Shown: positions 23,859-32,411, counted from the first letter of the stretch. The stretch: 37,941 bases of DNA from Minisyncoccota bacterium (GCA_016927565.1 JAFGMK010000006.1:1-37941); one strand, 5' to 3'. The notes: a model not told the origin generated them from the sequence alone. Translations and numbers: made by a program.

Positions 23859-23893
23859 AAATGTTCAAATAAACCGATTAAAATGTTGAGCTT

Positions 23894-23899
23894 ATTATA
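23894..23899 (-). promoter_or_regulatory. -10 box of the 23163 gene
   Basis: A perfect TATAAT on the minus strand lies 35 nt before the ATG at 23858. No convincing -35 is seen. Confidence 0.35.
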
Positions 23900-23935
23900 T
23901 CATTCCAACTGATGATTTCCCTCAGATAAAAGTCG

Positions 23936-23977
23936 GATTCGAACGGGGCTTTTTTGAGGATAAAAAACGGTTCGAAT
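23936..23977. repeat. Inverted repeat ATTCGAAC...GTTCGAAT
   Basis: Two 8-nt arms that are exact reverse complements enclose complementary T6 and A6 runs, so a long hairpin is possible. It lies between the tRNA-Gln and the last island gene and could act as terminator for the tRNA or as a recombination site. The arms happen to resemble the tRNA T-loop TTCGAAT, but no tRNA folds here. Confidence 0.4.
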
Positions 23978-24027
23978 TCTCGATTTTTGAAAGTGGCTTT
24001 TAGCAAGATAACAAGGGATATTTGAGA

Positions 24028-24047
24028 CACCTCGGTCGGTTGAGGTG
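24028..24047 (-). terminator. Hairpin downstream of tRNA-Gln
   Basis: CACCTC and GAGGTG form a 6-bp stem with an 8-nt loop starting about 11 nt after the tRNA 3' end. No T-run follows, so it may be a processing or weak termination hairpin. Confidence 0.3.
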
Positions 24048-24057
24048 CCCGTGCGTG

Positions 24058-24128
24058 CTGCCGGGCAGGGATTCGAACCCCGATACACAGATTCAGAGTC
24101 TGCGGTCCTGCCATTAGACGACCCGGCA
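24058..24128 (-). tRNA. tRNA-Gln (anticodon CUG)
   Basis: The minus strand folds as a complete 71-nt cloverleaf. The acceptor stem is TGCCGGG/CCCGGCA, the anticodon stem GCAGA/TCTGT with loop CTCTGAA (anticodon CTG), and the T-arm CGGGG-TTCGAAT-CCCTG. The U1-A72 pair and discriminator G73 are glutamine identity features. CCA is not encoded, so it must be added by the nucleotidyltransferase, a candidate for which is at 36218. The likely -10 (TAAAAT) lies within 20 nt upstream. Confidence 0.93.
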
Positions 24129-24158
24129 ATTTCAGACCCTATTTTACCAAATAAAAAG

Positions 24159-25334
24159 CTAAGATTGAAACTTAAGGGCGTGTTTTTCCCGAAGATAAAA
24201 AAACAAAGCAATGATCATTAACCCGCCGCCGCCAATTCCCAGCCAAAAAACAGGCAGGCTGGTCAGAATAACACCTCCGGAAATTGGCCCAAAAATCCGG
24301 GCTAAACTCCCCAAAGAACTTACAACTCCCATCACTTCCCCTTGTTTTGAATCAGAGACAGATCGAGAAATAGCTCCAGTTAAAAATGGCCGCGCCAGAC
24401 TGTTGCCCAAAGCAAAAAAAGTCATTGATAACAAAAGATTTTTAAAATTCCGCGCTAGAGGAAAAAGAAACAGACCGACAGCCAGCAAGATCATCCCCCA
24501 AAATCGCAGTTTTTCTTCACTAAGAAAATTAATCAGTTTCCCCAGCAACCAACCGCGAATAAAAATATTGATCAGGCCGACATAGCCCAATAAATACCCA
24601 ATCTTATCAGTTCCCAGATTAAGCTGTTTCCGGGCAAAAAGAGAAAAAGAGCCCTGAAAAATTGCCTGAGCCCAAAGATAAAAAAATAGTTGAGCTAAAA
24701 TCAAACCAGTCGGAAAGGTAATTAAAAAGGCTTTGATTGAACTCCAGTCAACAATCTTCAATCTGTTCTTCTGTAGCTTTTTTTTGGCAGAGGTCTCCGG
24801 TAGGAAAAAAAGAGTCATCAGGATCGTTACCAGAGAAATTCCGGCCGCTAAAAAAGCCGGCAAGGAATAGCTTGATTTAGCTAAAGCCCCTCCCAGCACC
24901 GGCCCGACCAAAAACCCGAAACCGAAAGCAATTCCACCGATTCCGAAAATGCGGCTGCGCTCCTTTTTAGTTGATAAATCAGACAAAACTGCCTGGCCAA
25001 TGGTAAAATTACTCCCGATCGCACCATCAACAATGCGGGAAAGAAAGAGCATCGGCAGGCTTTTGGCAAAACCCAAAATTAAAAAACCGGCCGCAGTAGA
25101 AACTTGAGAAACAATCAGCAATGGTCGCCGGCCGAAACGATCACTCAGCCGGCCCATAATCGGCGCGGTTATAAACTGCAAAAGAGAAAAAGAAGTTAGA
25201 ATTAAACCCACCAGGAAAGGCGTAGCCCCAAAATCCTGGGCCATAAAAGGCAAAAAAGGCAAGATCAGGGAAAAACCAAGTACTTCCGTGATTTGAATTA
25301 AGAGAATAATTAGAATTTCTTTCTTGTGCTTCAT
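24159..25334 (-). CDS. MFS efflux transporter, TetA-like
   Basis: This twelve-helix major facilitator exports small molecules by proton antiport; the substrate is not predictable. Motif A between helices 2 and 3 is clear (GRLSDRFGRRP), and motif C in helix 5 is visible (GFLVGPVLGGAL), which marks drug/H+ antiporters of the TetA/Bmr type. The track begins at a TTG (25361); I prefer the ATG at 25334 (MKHKKEILIILLIQ), which gives 391 aa. It lies 30 nt upstream of the tRNA-Gln on the same strand and may contain that tRNA's promoter. A strong hairpin sits in its upstream region. Confidence 0.87.
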   Translation of the reverse strand: MKHKKEILIILLIQITEVLGFSLILPFLPFMAQDFGATPFLVGLILTSFSLLQFITAPIMGRLSDRFGRRPLLIVSQVSTAAGFLILGFAKSLPMLFLSRIVDGAIGSNFTIGQAVLSDLSTKKERSRIFGIGGIAFGFGFLVGPVLGGALAKSSYSLPAFLAAGISLVTILMTLFFLPETSAKKKLQKNRLKIVDWSSIKAFLITFPTGLILAQLFFYLWAQAIFQGSFSLFARKQLNLGTDKIGYLLGYVGLINIFIRGWLLGKLINFLSEEKLRFWGMILLAVGLFLFPLARNFKNLLLSMTFFALGNSLARPFLTGAISRSVSDSKQGEVMGVVSSLGSLARIFGPISGGVILTSLPVFWLGIGGGGLMIIALFFYLREKHALKFQS

Positions 25335-25366
25335 TGTTCTGGCCCGGCAATAATTTGGCAAGAATC

Positions 25367-25402
25367 CACACCGGGAGAGGGCCTACACCCACTCCCGGTG
25401 TG
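25367..25402. repeat. Strong inverted repeat between MFS and reductase genes
   Basis: CACACCGGGAG (25367-25377) and CTCCCGGTGTG (25392-25402) are perfect 11-nt arms, with an inner GGG/CCC pairing. On the plus strand TTTTGTTC follows. It lies between divergent genes, where a terminator is not expected, so an operator or a leader structure for the MFS gene is more likely. Confidence 0.55.
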
Positions 25403-25470
25403 TTTTGTTCATTCTAACATAGTATTTATCTCTTTATGATTCAGTCAAAATATGTTAAGGTTTTCCAAAT

Positions 25471-26613
25471 ATGAACTACCGCAAATTTGGAAAAACAAAT
25501 TTTAAAGCTTCGTTTTTGGGCTTTGGCTGTATGAGGTTGCCGACAATTGGCGGGGATCCGGCCAGGATTAATATTCCGAAGGCAATCAGGATGATCCGCC
25601 TGGGAATTGACGGAGGCATTAATTATATTGATACGGCCTGGCCTTATCATGCCGGCGAAAGTGAAAAGGTAGTTGGATTGGCTTTAAAAAACGGCTATCG
25701 GGAAAAAGTTAAACTGGCAACTAAGTTGCCGATTTGGGCACTGGAGAAAAAAAAGGATATAGACAAAATCTTTAATCAGCAGCTTAAGAAGCTGAAGACT
25801 GACCGCATTGATTTTTATCTACTGCACGCTTTAAATGAAGAACGTTGGCAGAAGCTTAATAAACTTGATGTTTTAAGCTGGGCTAAAAAGGTACAAAAAG
25901 AGGGCAAGATTCGGCATTTGGGTTTTTCTTTCCATGATAATTATTCGGTATTTGAAAAAATTGTAAATGGTTATGATAAGTGGACTTTTTGCCAGATTCA
26001 ATATAATTATCTGAATGAAAGTTATCAGGCCGGCTTGAGAGGTTTGAAGTATGCGGCCTCTAAAGGATTGGCAGTAATTATTATGGAGCCGCTTTTGGGA
26101 GGTTTATTAGCTAACCCCCCCGAGAGAATTATGAGCTTTTTTGATAAAACCGGGAGAAATCCAGTTCAGATGGCTTTTAAATGGCTCTGGTCGCAAAAAG
26201 AGGTATCTTTAGTTTTGTCGGGAATGAGCAATTTGACCCAGGTTAAACAAAACTTAGTTTTTGCCGGGAAAAATAACGCTGCTCAACTAATTTTAGAAGA
26301 ACAAAAACTGATTCAAAAAGTAAAAAAAATCTACCAAAAATTGGCGCCGATTCCCTGCACTCAATGTGAATACTGCTTGCCCTGCCCTCAGGGGATTAAT
26401 ATTCCGGCTAACTTTGCTCTTTATAACAGTACAGTAATGCATGAGAACAAAAATCTGGCCGGAAATAAACGAAGCTACATGCGGTTACCGGAGGAAAAAA
26501 GAGCATCTAATTGTGTTAACTGTCGGATTTGCGAGACTAAGTGCCCCCAAAAAATCAAAATTTCCGATTGGCTTTTGAAAGTGGATCGAAAATTCAACAA
26601 AAGCAGTCTTTGA
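25471..26613 (+). CDS. Aldo/keto reductase family oxidoreductase with Fe-S C-terminus
   Basis: The first 280 residues are an aldo/keto reductase barrel with the catalytic set in order: Asp (YIDTAWPY), Tyr (WPYHAGESE), Lys (LATKLP) and His (YLLHALN). The C-terminal 100 residues hold two cysteine clusters, CTQCEYCLPCPQGINI and CVNCRICETKCPQKI, typical of a ferredoxin-like module with 4Fe-4S clusters. This matches the COG1453-type reductases, which are thought to couple NAD(P)H and Fe-S electron transfer. The natural substrate is unknown. It ends 9 nt from the convergent gltX. Confidence 0.9.
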   Translation: MNYRKFGKTNFKASFLGFGCMRLPTIGGDPARINIPKAIRMIRLGIDGGINYIDTAWPYHAGESEKVVGLALKNGYREKVKLATKLPIWALEKKKDIDKIFNQQLKKLKTDRIDFYLLHALNEERWQKLNKLDVLSWAKKVQKEGKIRHLGFSFHDNYSVFEKIVNGYDKWTFCQIQYNYLNESYQAGLRGLKYAASKGLAVIIMEPLLGGLLANPPERIMSFFDKTGRNPVQMAFKWLWSQKEVSLVLSGMSNLTQVKQNLVFAGKNNAAQLILEEQKLIQKVKKIYQKLAPIPCTQCEYCLPCPQGINIPANFALYNSTVMHENKNLAGNKRSYMRLPEEKRASNCVNCRICETKCPQKIKISDWLLKVDRKFNKSSL

Positions 26614-26622
26614 AAGATTAGA

Positions 26623-28062
26623 TCATAAAAACCGCATTGCTTTCCGGAGACGATTCAGAGTCTCTTTTTTTCCTAAAAGCTCAATGGAACCAAAAAGCGG
26701 CGGCGAAGTTTTCCCGCCGGCAATTGCTACCCGGAAAGTTTGAAAAAAGCTGACCCGTTTCCAATCAGTGCTGTCGGCAACTTGAAGCAGCTTTTTTTCC
26801 ATCCGATTTGCCTGCCAGTTTTTCAAAGAAAATTTTTTCATTTCTCCAAAAATCAGCGAAAGAATCGCCAGGGTTTCCTGACTGCTTTTTCCCTTGGGAA
26901 CCAAATCTTCCTTATTCGGCTTCTGATATTTAATCAGAAAACTGACCAATTCGGGAAAATCTGTCAATTTTTTTATTCTTTCTTTGACCAAGGGAACCAT
27001 TTTTTTCAGTAAAGCCGAAGGAATTTCTTTGGGCGTAAAGGGTTTTAAAAGCTTTCCCAGCTCCCGGTCAGTCTTACGCCTGATATAAGCTCCGTTTAAC
27101 CAGGTGAGCTTATCAAGATCAAACTTGGGATTGGCATCACTAACATCCTCCAGCTTAAAAAGTTTAACCACTTGACTCAAGCTTAAAATCTCCCGATCGT
27201 CCTTTGGCGACCAGCCAAGAAGCATCAAATAATTTACCAAGGCATCCGACAAATAACCGTTTTTCCGGTAGTCAGAAACAGCGGTTGATCCGTGCCTTTT
27301 CGACAACTTGCTTCCGTCCGGACCGTAAATAAAAGAAAGATGGGCAAAAACAGGAGCTTTTTTTCCGAGGGCATCATAGAGTAAAATTTGTTTCGGAACA
27401 AAATTTAAATAATCTTCACCTCTGATCGTGTGGGTAATTTTCATCTCAATATCATCAATCGTTGTTGCCGTTGCCAAAAGAGCGGTATTATCACTCCTGG
27501 CAATGACGAAATCACCAATATCCTCAGCTTTGACAGTTATTTTTCCCCGACTGGGATCAATAAAAGAAACGGGCCCTGGAGAAACCTTCAATCTCACCGC
27601 ACCTCTTCTGCCCTTCTTTTCTATTTCCCTTCTTTCCTCCGAAGTCAGGTAGCGACAACAACCCGAGTATTTGGGAGCGATTCCTTTCTTCAGCGCTGCT
27701 TCTCTCTCTGACTTTAGTTTTTCAGGAGAACAATAGCAGCGATATGCTTTACCTTCATCGAGAAGTTTTTTAATATAACGCCAATAAGTTGCCATTCTTT
27801 TGCTTTGACGGTAAGGAGCAAAAGGTCCACCGATATCCGGCCCTTCATCCCAGTTGATTCCCAACCACCGGAGACTTTCTAAAATTTCTTCTTCATATTC
27901 TTTTCGATATCTTTTAGGATCGGTGTCGTCAATCCGCAAAATAAATTTGCCGCCATAGTGACGGGCAAAAAGCCAATTGAAAAGAGCCGTATGAGCTGTT
28001 CCCAAGTGCAAAAAACCGCTGGGAGTAGGAGCCATTCTGACGCGAACTTTGTCTTTAATCAT
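26623..28062 (-). CDS. gltX: Glutamyl-tRNA synthetase
   Basis: This class I synthetase charges tRNA-Glu, and in many bacteria also tRNA-Gln. It has the HIGH-type motif in SGFLHLGTAHTALFNW and the KMSKS-type motif SKLSKRHGS near residue 255. A cysteine group (YRCYCSPEK...YSGCCRY) fits the zinc-binding insertion. The length (479 aa) is normal. No GlnRS is in this window; CPR bacteria usually make Gln-tRNA by amidation of Glu-tRNA-Gln, so a non-discriminating enzyme is likely. It diverges from the 28276 gene with overlapping promoters between them. Confidence 0.96.
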   Translation of the reverse strand: MIKDKVRVRMAPTPSGFLHLGTAHTALFNWLFARHYGGKFILRIDDTDPKRYRKEYEEEILESLRWLGINWDEGPDIGGPFAPYRQSKRMATYWRYIKKLLDEGKAYRCYCSPEKLKSEREAALKKGIAPKYSGCCRYLTSEERREIEKKGRRGAVRLKVSPGPVSFIDPSRGKITVKAEDIGDFVIARSDNTALLATATTIDDIEMKITHTIRGEDYLNFVPKQILLYDALGKKAPVFAHLSFIYGPDGSKLSKRHGSTAVSDYRKNGYLSDALVNYLMLLGWSPKDDREILSLSQVVKLFKLEDVSDANPKFDLDKLTWLNGAYIRRKTDRELGKLLKPFTPKEIPSALLKKMVPLVKERIKKLTDFPELVSFLIKYQKPNKEDLVPKGKSSQETLAILSLIFGEMKKFSLKNWQANRMEKKLLQVADSTDWKRVSFFQTFRVAIAGGKTSPPLFGSIELLGKKETLNRLRKAMRFL

Positions 28063-28152
28063 TTTAATTGCTGATTATTTTTACTTTTACCTAACAGCGT
28101 CTCTAAAACAAAATATGAAAAGAATCCACCGGAAAAAATCCGCTTATTCGGC

Positions 28153-28184
28153 TTGATTTTAACATACCATAAATTTATACTCAA
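28153..28184. promoter_or_regulatory. Overlapping divergent promoters for gltX and the 28276 gene
   Basis: Plus strand: TTGATT (28153-28158), 17 nt, TATACT (28176-28181). Minus strand: TTGAGT (28179-28184), 17 nt, TAAAAT (28156-28161). Each -35 overlaps the -10 of the other promoter, so they cannot be occupied together. Confidence 0.6.
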
Positions 28185-28209
28185 AAGAGAATATTCAATA
28201 ATTGAATTG

Positions 28210-28267
28210 CTCAGGGTTGCCGGCAAACAGCTTCATCTAAAAGCGAAATATGCGGAAACTCCCTGAG
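28210..28267 (+). promoter_or_regulatory. Structured 5' leader of the 28276 gene
   Basis: CTCAGGG (28210-28216) and CCCTGAG (28261-28267) form a perfect 7-bp closing stem around a 44-nt interior, ending 8 nt before the ATG. No Shine-Dalgarno is visible. The stem may control access to the start codon; no known riboswitch class is recognised. Confidence 0.4.
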
Positions 28268-28275
28268 ACAGACCG

Positions 28276-29337
28276 ATGGCAACTCTTACCGAAGTCACTT
28301 TTTATACCCGAAAAGTAATCAGATGGGCGCTATACGGCCTCATCATCTTTGTCGTCTTTGTTCTGCTAAGCCGGGTCGGCGTTCAGGTCTGGAAAAGATT
28401 CAATCCGCCCAAGCCTCCCCAGCCAACTCTTTCATTTGGTGTTTTACCTCCAATCAAATTCCCACCAGCAGAACCGGTTCCCGAACTTAGTTTTGAACTG
28501 GAAACAATCGAAGGAAAGTTACCCGGCATGCCGATCATGGCCAAAGTGCACTTTATCTCCAAGAAAATTTACAGCTATCTGACAATGGAAAGAGCCAGGG
28601 AAATTGCCCGGGGGGTTGGCTTCAACGGAGAACCGATCCAAATTCCGGAAACTTCGGAAACGCTTTTTCAGTGGAAAAGCGAAATAGAAGGCATTCCCAC
28701 TTCCTTCACGATGGATATTATTGACCAAACCTTTGCCTATGCCTACGATTTTCAAAAAAACCAATCTCTTTTGGAATCAAGAAGAGCATTGACTAATCAA
28801 GATGCCTTAATCGCTATTCAAAGCTTTCTAAGACAGGCCAGTTCACTTCCGGAAGATGTCAGGAGGGGTCCAGCCAATTATGTTTATTTCCGCTATCAGG
28901 CACCAAACCTGATTCCCGCCCTCTCGCTTTATGAAACTGATTTTATTAAGGTTACCCTTTTAAGAGAAAACATTAATGATCTTGAAGTCCTGCCGCCCAA
29001 TCCTTATAACGGCAACATTTCAGCGTTAATTTCCCGCGTCACTTCCCGTAGAGTGCTTGATCTTAATTATTACTATTTTCCCGTTGACCGCGAGGTCTGG
29101 GGAACTTATCCTCTAAAAGATATTACCCGCGCCTGGGAAGAACTTAAAAGCGGCCAGGGTTACGTGGCTAATCTTGGAGACAACCAGGCCGGAGAGATAA
29201 AAATCAGGAAAGTTAAACTGGCCTATTTTGATCCACCCGAACATCAACCTTACCTTCAACCAATTTATGTTTTTGAAGGTGATAAAAAATTTATCGCCTA
29301 TGTTCCGGCTATCAAAGCGGAACACCTCGCCAGATAA
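28276..29337 (+). CDS. Uncharacterised membrane-anchored extracytoplasmic protein
   Basis: An N-terminal membrane helix (residues 17-35, ALYGLIIFVVFVLLSRVGV) is preceded by positive charges, so the remaining 310 residues probably lie outside the membrane. A proline-rich linker follows (NPPKPPQPTLS, PPIKFPPAEPVPE). The rest is a mixed alpha/beta domain. The C-terminal part (EIKIRKVKLAYFDPPEHQPYLQPIYVFEGDKK, quoted in part) resembles the 'V.LAY......Q.Y..PvY.F.G' pattern common at the ends of surface proteins with YycI/PepSY-like folds. The role is unknown; envelope biology is likely, as it neighbours a D,D-carboxypeptidase (convergent, 3 nt apart). Confidence 0.72.
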   Translation: MATLTEVTFYTRKVIRWALYGLIIFVVFVLLSRVGVQVWKRFNPPKPPQPTLSFGVLPPIKFPPAEPVPELSFELETIEGKLPGMPIMAKVHFISKKIYSYLTMERAREIARGVGFNGEPIQIPETSETLFQWKSEIEGIPTSFTMDIIDQTFAYAYDFQKNQSLLESRRALTNQDALIAIQSFLRQASSLPEDVRRGPANYVYFRYQAPNLIPALSLYETDFIKVTLLRENINDLEVLPPNPYNGNISALISRVTSRRVLDLNYYYFPVDREVWGTYPLKDITRAWEELKSGQGYVANLGDNQAGEIKIRKVKLAYFDPPEHQPYLQPIYVFEGDKKFIAYVPAIKAEHLAR

Positions 29338-29340
29338 ACT

Positions 29341-30300
29341 CTAGGCCATTTCCTGCCAGGAAAAATTTTCCAGCGCCCAATCTATTAACCGGCGGCTTTC
29401 TCCAAAACGATCCTCGCTTCCCAAAACTACCACAATCAGTTGATGACCATCCTTCTTGAAAAACGTCACCAGACATTCCCGGGCTTCCTCGGTCCAGCCG
29501 GTTTTAACTCCCACTACTCCGGGAGTGGTCCAAAGAAGCTCGTTAAGATTTGAAAGCGGATGAAAAAACTTACCCTGAGGATCTTTCAAAATTACCTGCC
29601 TAGTGGCAACGATTTTGGCAAAAATTTCATTTTTCAAAGCCACATCAGTTAGCCAAGCCAAATCTTGAGCCGAGGTGTAAGCCCTCTTAATCTCGCCATT
29701 AATAGCCACTTCGTTATCCAAACCCGTAGGATTATCGTAAAAGGTATTTTTAAGACCGAGATCTCCCGCTTCCTGATTCATTGTTCCGATAAACTCAAAC
29801 CGCCCTTTAGAATAATTATTCGCCAATACCTCGGCGGCATCATTAGCTGAAGCAATCAGCAAACCATTAAGAAGCGCTTCAACCGTAATCAGCTCACCCT
29901 CAACTAATCCCATATCCTGACCTTCATCGCTTACCTCGGGAACCATTAAAACCTCTAAGGGAGAATAGTGCTTTAGAGAAATCAAAGCAGTCATTATTTT
30001 CACCGTCGAAGCCGGCAAGAGGTGTTGCCGGTAGTTTTTTTCGAATAAAAAAACTCCGGAATCCCGATCCAGAATAGCTGCTCCTGAAGCGGTCAGAATC
30101 GGCTCGGCTAAATCGGTCTTTTTTACCGGGTAATAGCTGAGCGGCCAGTCAAAATCGATTTGCCTCAGCTGGTTTTTTTTTGGAGTCGCCTGAACAATCA
30201 GGCAATTTTGATTGGGAAGGAAAAATAAGGAAAAACCCAATAAAAGACAAGCAACCCATTCCATTTTTAAAATAAAATCCCGGTTAATTTTTTTCATTAG
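29341..30300 (-). CDS. D-alanyl-D-alanine carboxypeptidase (S11 family)
   Basis: A penicillin-binding-protein-5-like enzyme trims the terminal D-Ala of peptidoglycan stem peptides. All three active-site motifs are visible: SxxK in PASTVKIMTAL, SxN in ASANDAAEV, and KTG in VGVKTGWTEEA. I place the start at the ATG at 30300 (MKKINRDFILKMEW), because it leads straight into a signal peptide or anchor (VACLLLGFSLFFL). The track's earlier start (30375) overlaps the aspS stop and adds 25 residues without a signal. The usual C-terminal beta domain and amphipathic anchor are absent, so this is a compact form held by its N-terminus. Confidence 0.92.
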   Translation of the reverse strand, partial: LMKKINRDFILKMEWVACLLLGFSLFFLPNQNCLIVQATPKKNQLRQIDFDWPLSYYPVKKTDLAEPILTASGAAILDRDSGVFLFEKNYRQHLLPASTVKIMTALISLKHYSPLEVLMVPEVSDEGQDMGLVEGELITVEALLNGLLIASANDAAEVLANNYSKGRFEFIGTMNQEAGDLGLKNTFYDNPTGLDNEVAINGEIKRAYTSAQDLAWLTDVALKNEIFAKIVATRQVILKDPQGKFFHPLSNLNELLWTTPGVVGVKTGWTEEARECLVTFFKKDGHQLIVVVLGSEDRFGESRRLIDWALENFSWQEMA

Positions 30301-30371
30301 ACAATCTTCACCAGATAATCCCAGATACCCCAAGAGCATCGATAAATTTCCACTCCCGGGGATGGAGAAAT

Positions 30372-32174
30372 TCATTTAGCAAATCGTCCTTTAGCCGGTT
30401 TCGCCAAAAGGCAAAAATCCCGGTAAGTCAGTCTTACCGAACGGGTGTGCGATCCGGCATTAAAAACAATTTCCCGATTCCTGCCTAAACCCTCATCAAT
30501 AAAGGTTTTAAGATTAAAAAGATTGCCGAAGGGCGGCACAGCTCCAATTTCTACCCCGGTAATTTCCTTAACTTCTTCAGGAGCAGCCATTTTTAGGTCT
30601 TTAAAGCCAAAGGCTTTCTTAAAAAGTCGGGAATCAACCTTATTAGCTGCTGAAAGGACTAATAAAACCGGTTTTTTGTCGGCAAACATAACCAGCGCTT
30701 TCGCCCCCTGCTCAAGCCTGGTTTTCCTCACTTTGGTTGACTCCTCACTAGTAAAAGCAGCCTTATGTTTTAAAAGCTGATAATTAATCCTTTTATCTTT
30801 TAATAATTTTATCAGGTCTGTCAGAACATTTTTTTTAGTCTTGACCTTTTTAACTCTCAAAGCGGAAAGGCGGACATCAACCCGTTCCATATCTCGGGGA
30901 AACAAAGAAGCCTGGCGGATATTAGCCAACCCCAAAATTCCCTGAGTCGCCCTCTCGGCTCCGATACACCAACCGCCCTCAGGCGGCATCCCATACTTAA
31001 AAGCTTGAAGATAGATCTCAAAATCTTCCGGCCGGTTACCCCATTTTTTGATGTTTTCAACTAACTGCTGATAGTTATGGATCCTCTGACCCCCGGTGAT
31101 CCATTCAAACCCGGTACCAACCAAGTCAAAACTCAGAGTTAATTCCGGATCTTCGGGGTCAGGATAGGTATAAAAGGGCCTTTTTTTAGTCGGATAATGG
31201 GTCACAAAAACAAAGTCGCTTCCATATTTTTCTTTGCTCCACCGGGTCAACTCCCGTTCATCTTCAGGAGAAAGGTCCGGCTCTCCCCGGTTATCGACAC
31301 CGGTTTGCCCGTAGATGATCTCCAGGGCTTTCTGAAGTTTGATTCGCGGAATTTCTTGGCCAAACTCGGGCAAAGCCACCTGATACATCTTGAGCTCTTC
31401 CGGACATTTTTCTCCCACTCGGGCCATAATATGCCGAACCACTATCTCCGCCACGTCCATCAATTCAGTCCAATCGTTAATAAAGCCAAATTCACAATCA
31501 AGCGAAATATATTCGGTTAAGTGGCGAGTGGTTACACTCGGCTCGGCCCGATAAGCCCGGCCGACCGTAAATCCCCGTTCAAAAACAGAAACCGCAATTT
31601 GTTTATAAAGCTGGGGACTCTGACCTAAATAAATCTCGTGATCAAAATATCTGACCGGAAAAACCTCAGCTCCGCCCTCAGTAATACCGGGAACCAGGGT
31701 GGGCGCCTGAAATTCAGCGAAGCCAAGACCTAGTAGCTTTTCCCTGAAGGCTTGAATAATCACTTCCTGAACTCTGAAGATAGCCTTAATTTTGGGGTGG
31801 CGCAAGGTCAACGACCGATGATCCAAAAGAGTCGGCAGCTCCAGCTTAAGCTCAGACTGACTCATATCAAAAGGAAGGCTTTCAGCCGGAGAAAGGAGAG
31901 TATTCTTTTCAACTTCAATTTCTATCTGACCGGTCTTCAGTTTGGGGTTAACGGTTTGAAAAGATCTTTTTTTCACCGAACCGGAAACTTCAATCACATC
32001 TTCAGGCCGAAGTGAATCAAGCTCCTTTCCTCCCACCAATTGGACAATTCCCGATCGGTCACGAAGATCAACAAAAATCAGCTTACCGTGATTCCGACGG
32101 CGGTTGACCCAACCGGCCAGACGGATTTTCTGACCAATTTTTTGAGTTGTTTCAGCAGCCAGAGTTCTTCTCAT
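30372..32174 (-). CDS. aspS: Aspartyl-tRNA synthetase fused to a YbaK-type editing domain
   Basis: The first 430 residues are a class IIb AspRS of the archaeal-like short type, without the bacterial GAD insertion. They comprise an OB-fold (IRLAGWVNRRRNHGK), motif 2 (GRAYRAEPSVTTRHLTEYIS) and motif 3 (GWCIGAERATQGILGL). From about residue 440 a YbaK/ProX-like deacylase domain follows (LLKHKAAFTSEESTKVRKT, ALVMFADKKPVLLVLSA, VEIGAVPPFGNLF). The fusion would charge and edit in one chain. The short type is often non-discriminating and also serves tRNA-Asn. The start has GGAGG 4 nt before the ATG. Expression is controlled by a T-box leader. Confidence 0.94.
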   Translation of the reverse strand: MRRTLAAETTQKIGQKIRLAGWVNRRRNHGKLIFVDLRDRSGIVQLVGGKELDSLRPEDVIEVSGSVKKRSFQTVNPKLKTGQIEIEVEKNTLLSPAESLPFDMSQSELKLELPTLLDHRSLTLRHPKIKAIFRVQEVIIQAFREKLLGLGFAEFQAPTLVPGITEGGAEVFPVRYFDHEIYLGQSPQLYKQIAVSVFERGFTVGRAYRAEPSVTTRHLTEYISLDCEFGFINDWTELMDVAEIVVRHIMARVGEKCPEELKMYQVALPEFGQEIPRIKLQKALEIIYGQTGVDNRGEPDLSPEDERELTRWSKEKYGSDFVFVTHYPTKKRPFYTYPDPEDPELTLSFDLVGTGFEWITGGQRIHNYQQLVENIKKWGNRPEDFEIYLQAFKYGMPPEGGWCIGAERATQGILGLANIRQASLFPRDMERVDVRLSALRVKKVKTKKNVLTDLIKLLKDKRINYQLLKHKAAFTSEESTKVRKTRLEQGAKALVMFADKKPVLLVLSAANKVDSRLFKKAFGFKDLKMAAPEEVKEITGVEIGAVPPFGNLFNLKTFIDEGLGRNREIVFNAGSHTRSVRLTYRDFCLLAKPAKGRFAK

Positions 32175-32184
32175 TTTCCTCCTT

Positions 32185-32216
32185 TAAATAAATAAACCGC
32201 CCTTCTTAAAGGGCGG
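32185..32216 (-). terminator. T-box terminator
   Basis: On the minus strand CCGCCCTT-TAAG-AAGGGCGG is a perfect 8-bp hairpin followed by TTTATTTATTT, placed just before the aspS ribosome site. It is the off state of the T-box. Confidence 0.85.
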
Positions 32217-32378
32217 CAAAATAACCACGGTACCACCTTAATTGAGAAAAAATTTCTTATCTCTTTCTTGTTCCGGCTTTAACGGGCTTACCCGGCGGAG
32301 TCTACCTCCTTTGACTATGCTCAGGACTCTTTCCGCAGCTAACCGGTGTCAACCGGATCAGCGCTATTTTCAAATCTG
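32185..32378 (-). promoter_or_regulatory. T-box riboswitch of aspS
   Basis: The minus strand contains the hallmark T-box sequence AAGGTGGTACCGTGG (plus 32225-32239), which pairs with the CCA end of uncharged tRNA. Next comes the terminator above. Upstream lie hairpins GCTGA..TTAGC (enclosing CCGGT-TGAC-ACCGG) and GAGTC..GACTC, which would be parts of stem I. A GAC Asp codon occurs in the TGACA loop, but I cannot assign the specifier loop with certainty. Uncharged tRNA-Asp would raise aspS transcription. Confidence 0.85.
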
Positions 32379-32382
32379 GCTT

Positions 32383-32411
32383 AGTATAGCTTGACTAACT
32401 TGGACTGTCAA
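32383..32411 (-). promoter_or_regulatory. aspS promoter
   Basis: On the minus strand a consensus TTGACA (plus 32406-32411), a 17-nt spacer and TATACT (plus 32383-32388) lie just upstream of the T-box leader, overlapping the last codons of the 32408 gene. Confidence 0.8.

Noticed and set aside
23936-23977. TTCGAAT-type arms as a truncated tRNA left by integration at tRNA-Gln
   Set aside because: The flanking bases do not form a T-stem, and the rest of a tRNA is missing; the arms are simply an inverted repeat.
24211-24585. Plus-strand ORF of 124 aa inside the MFS gene
   Set aside because: It is the antisense shadow of a clear transporter, with a composition typical of shadow frames.
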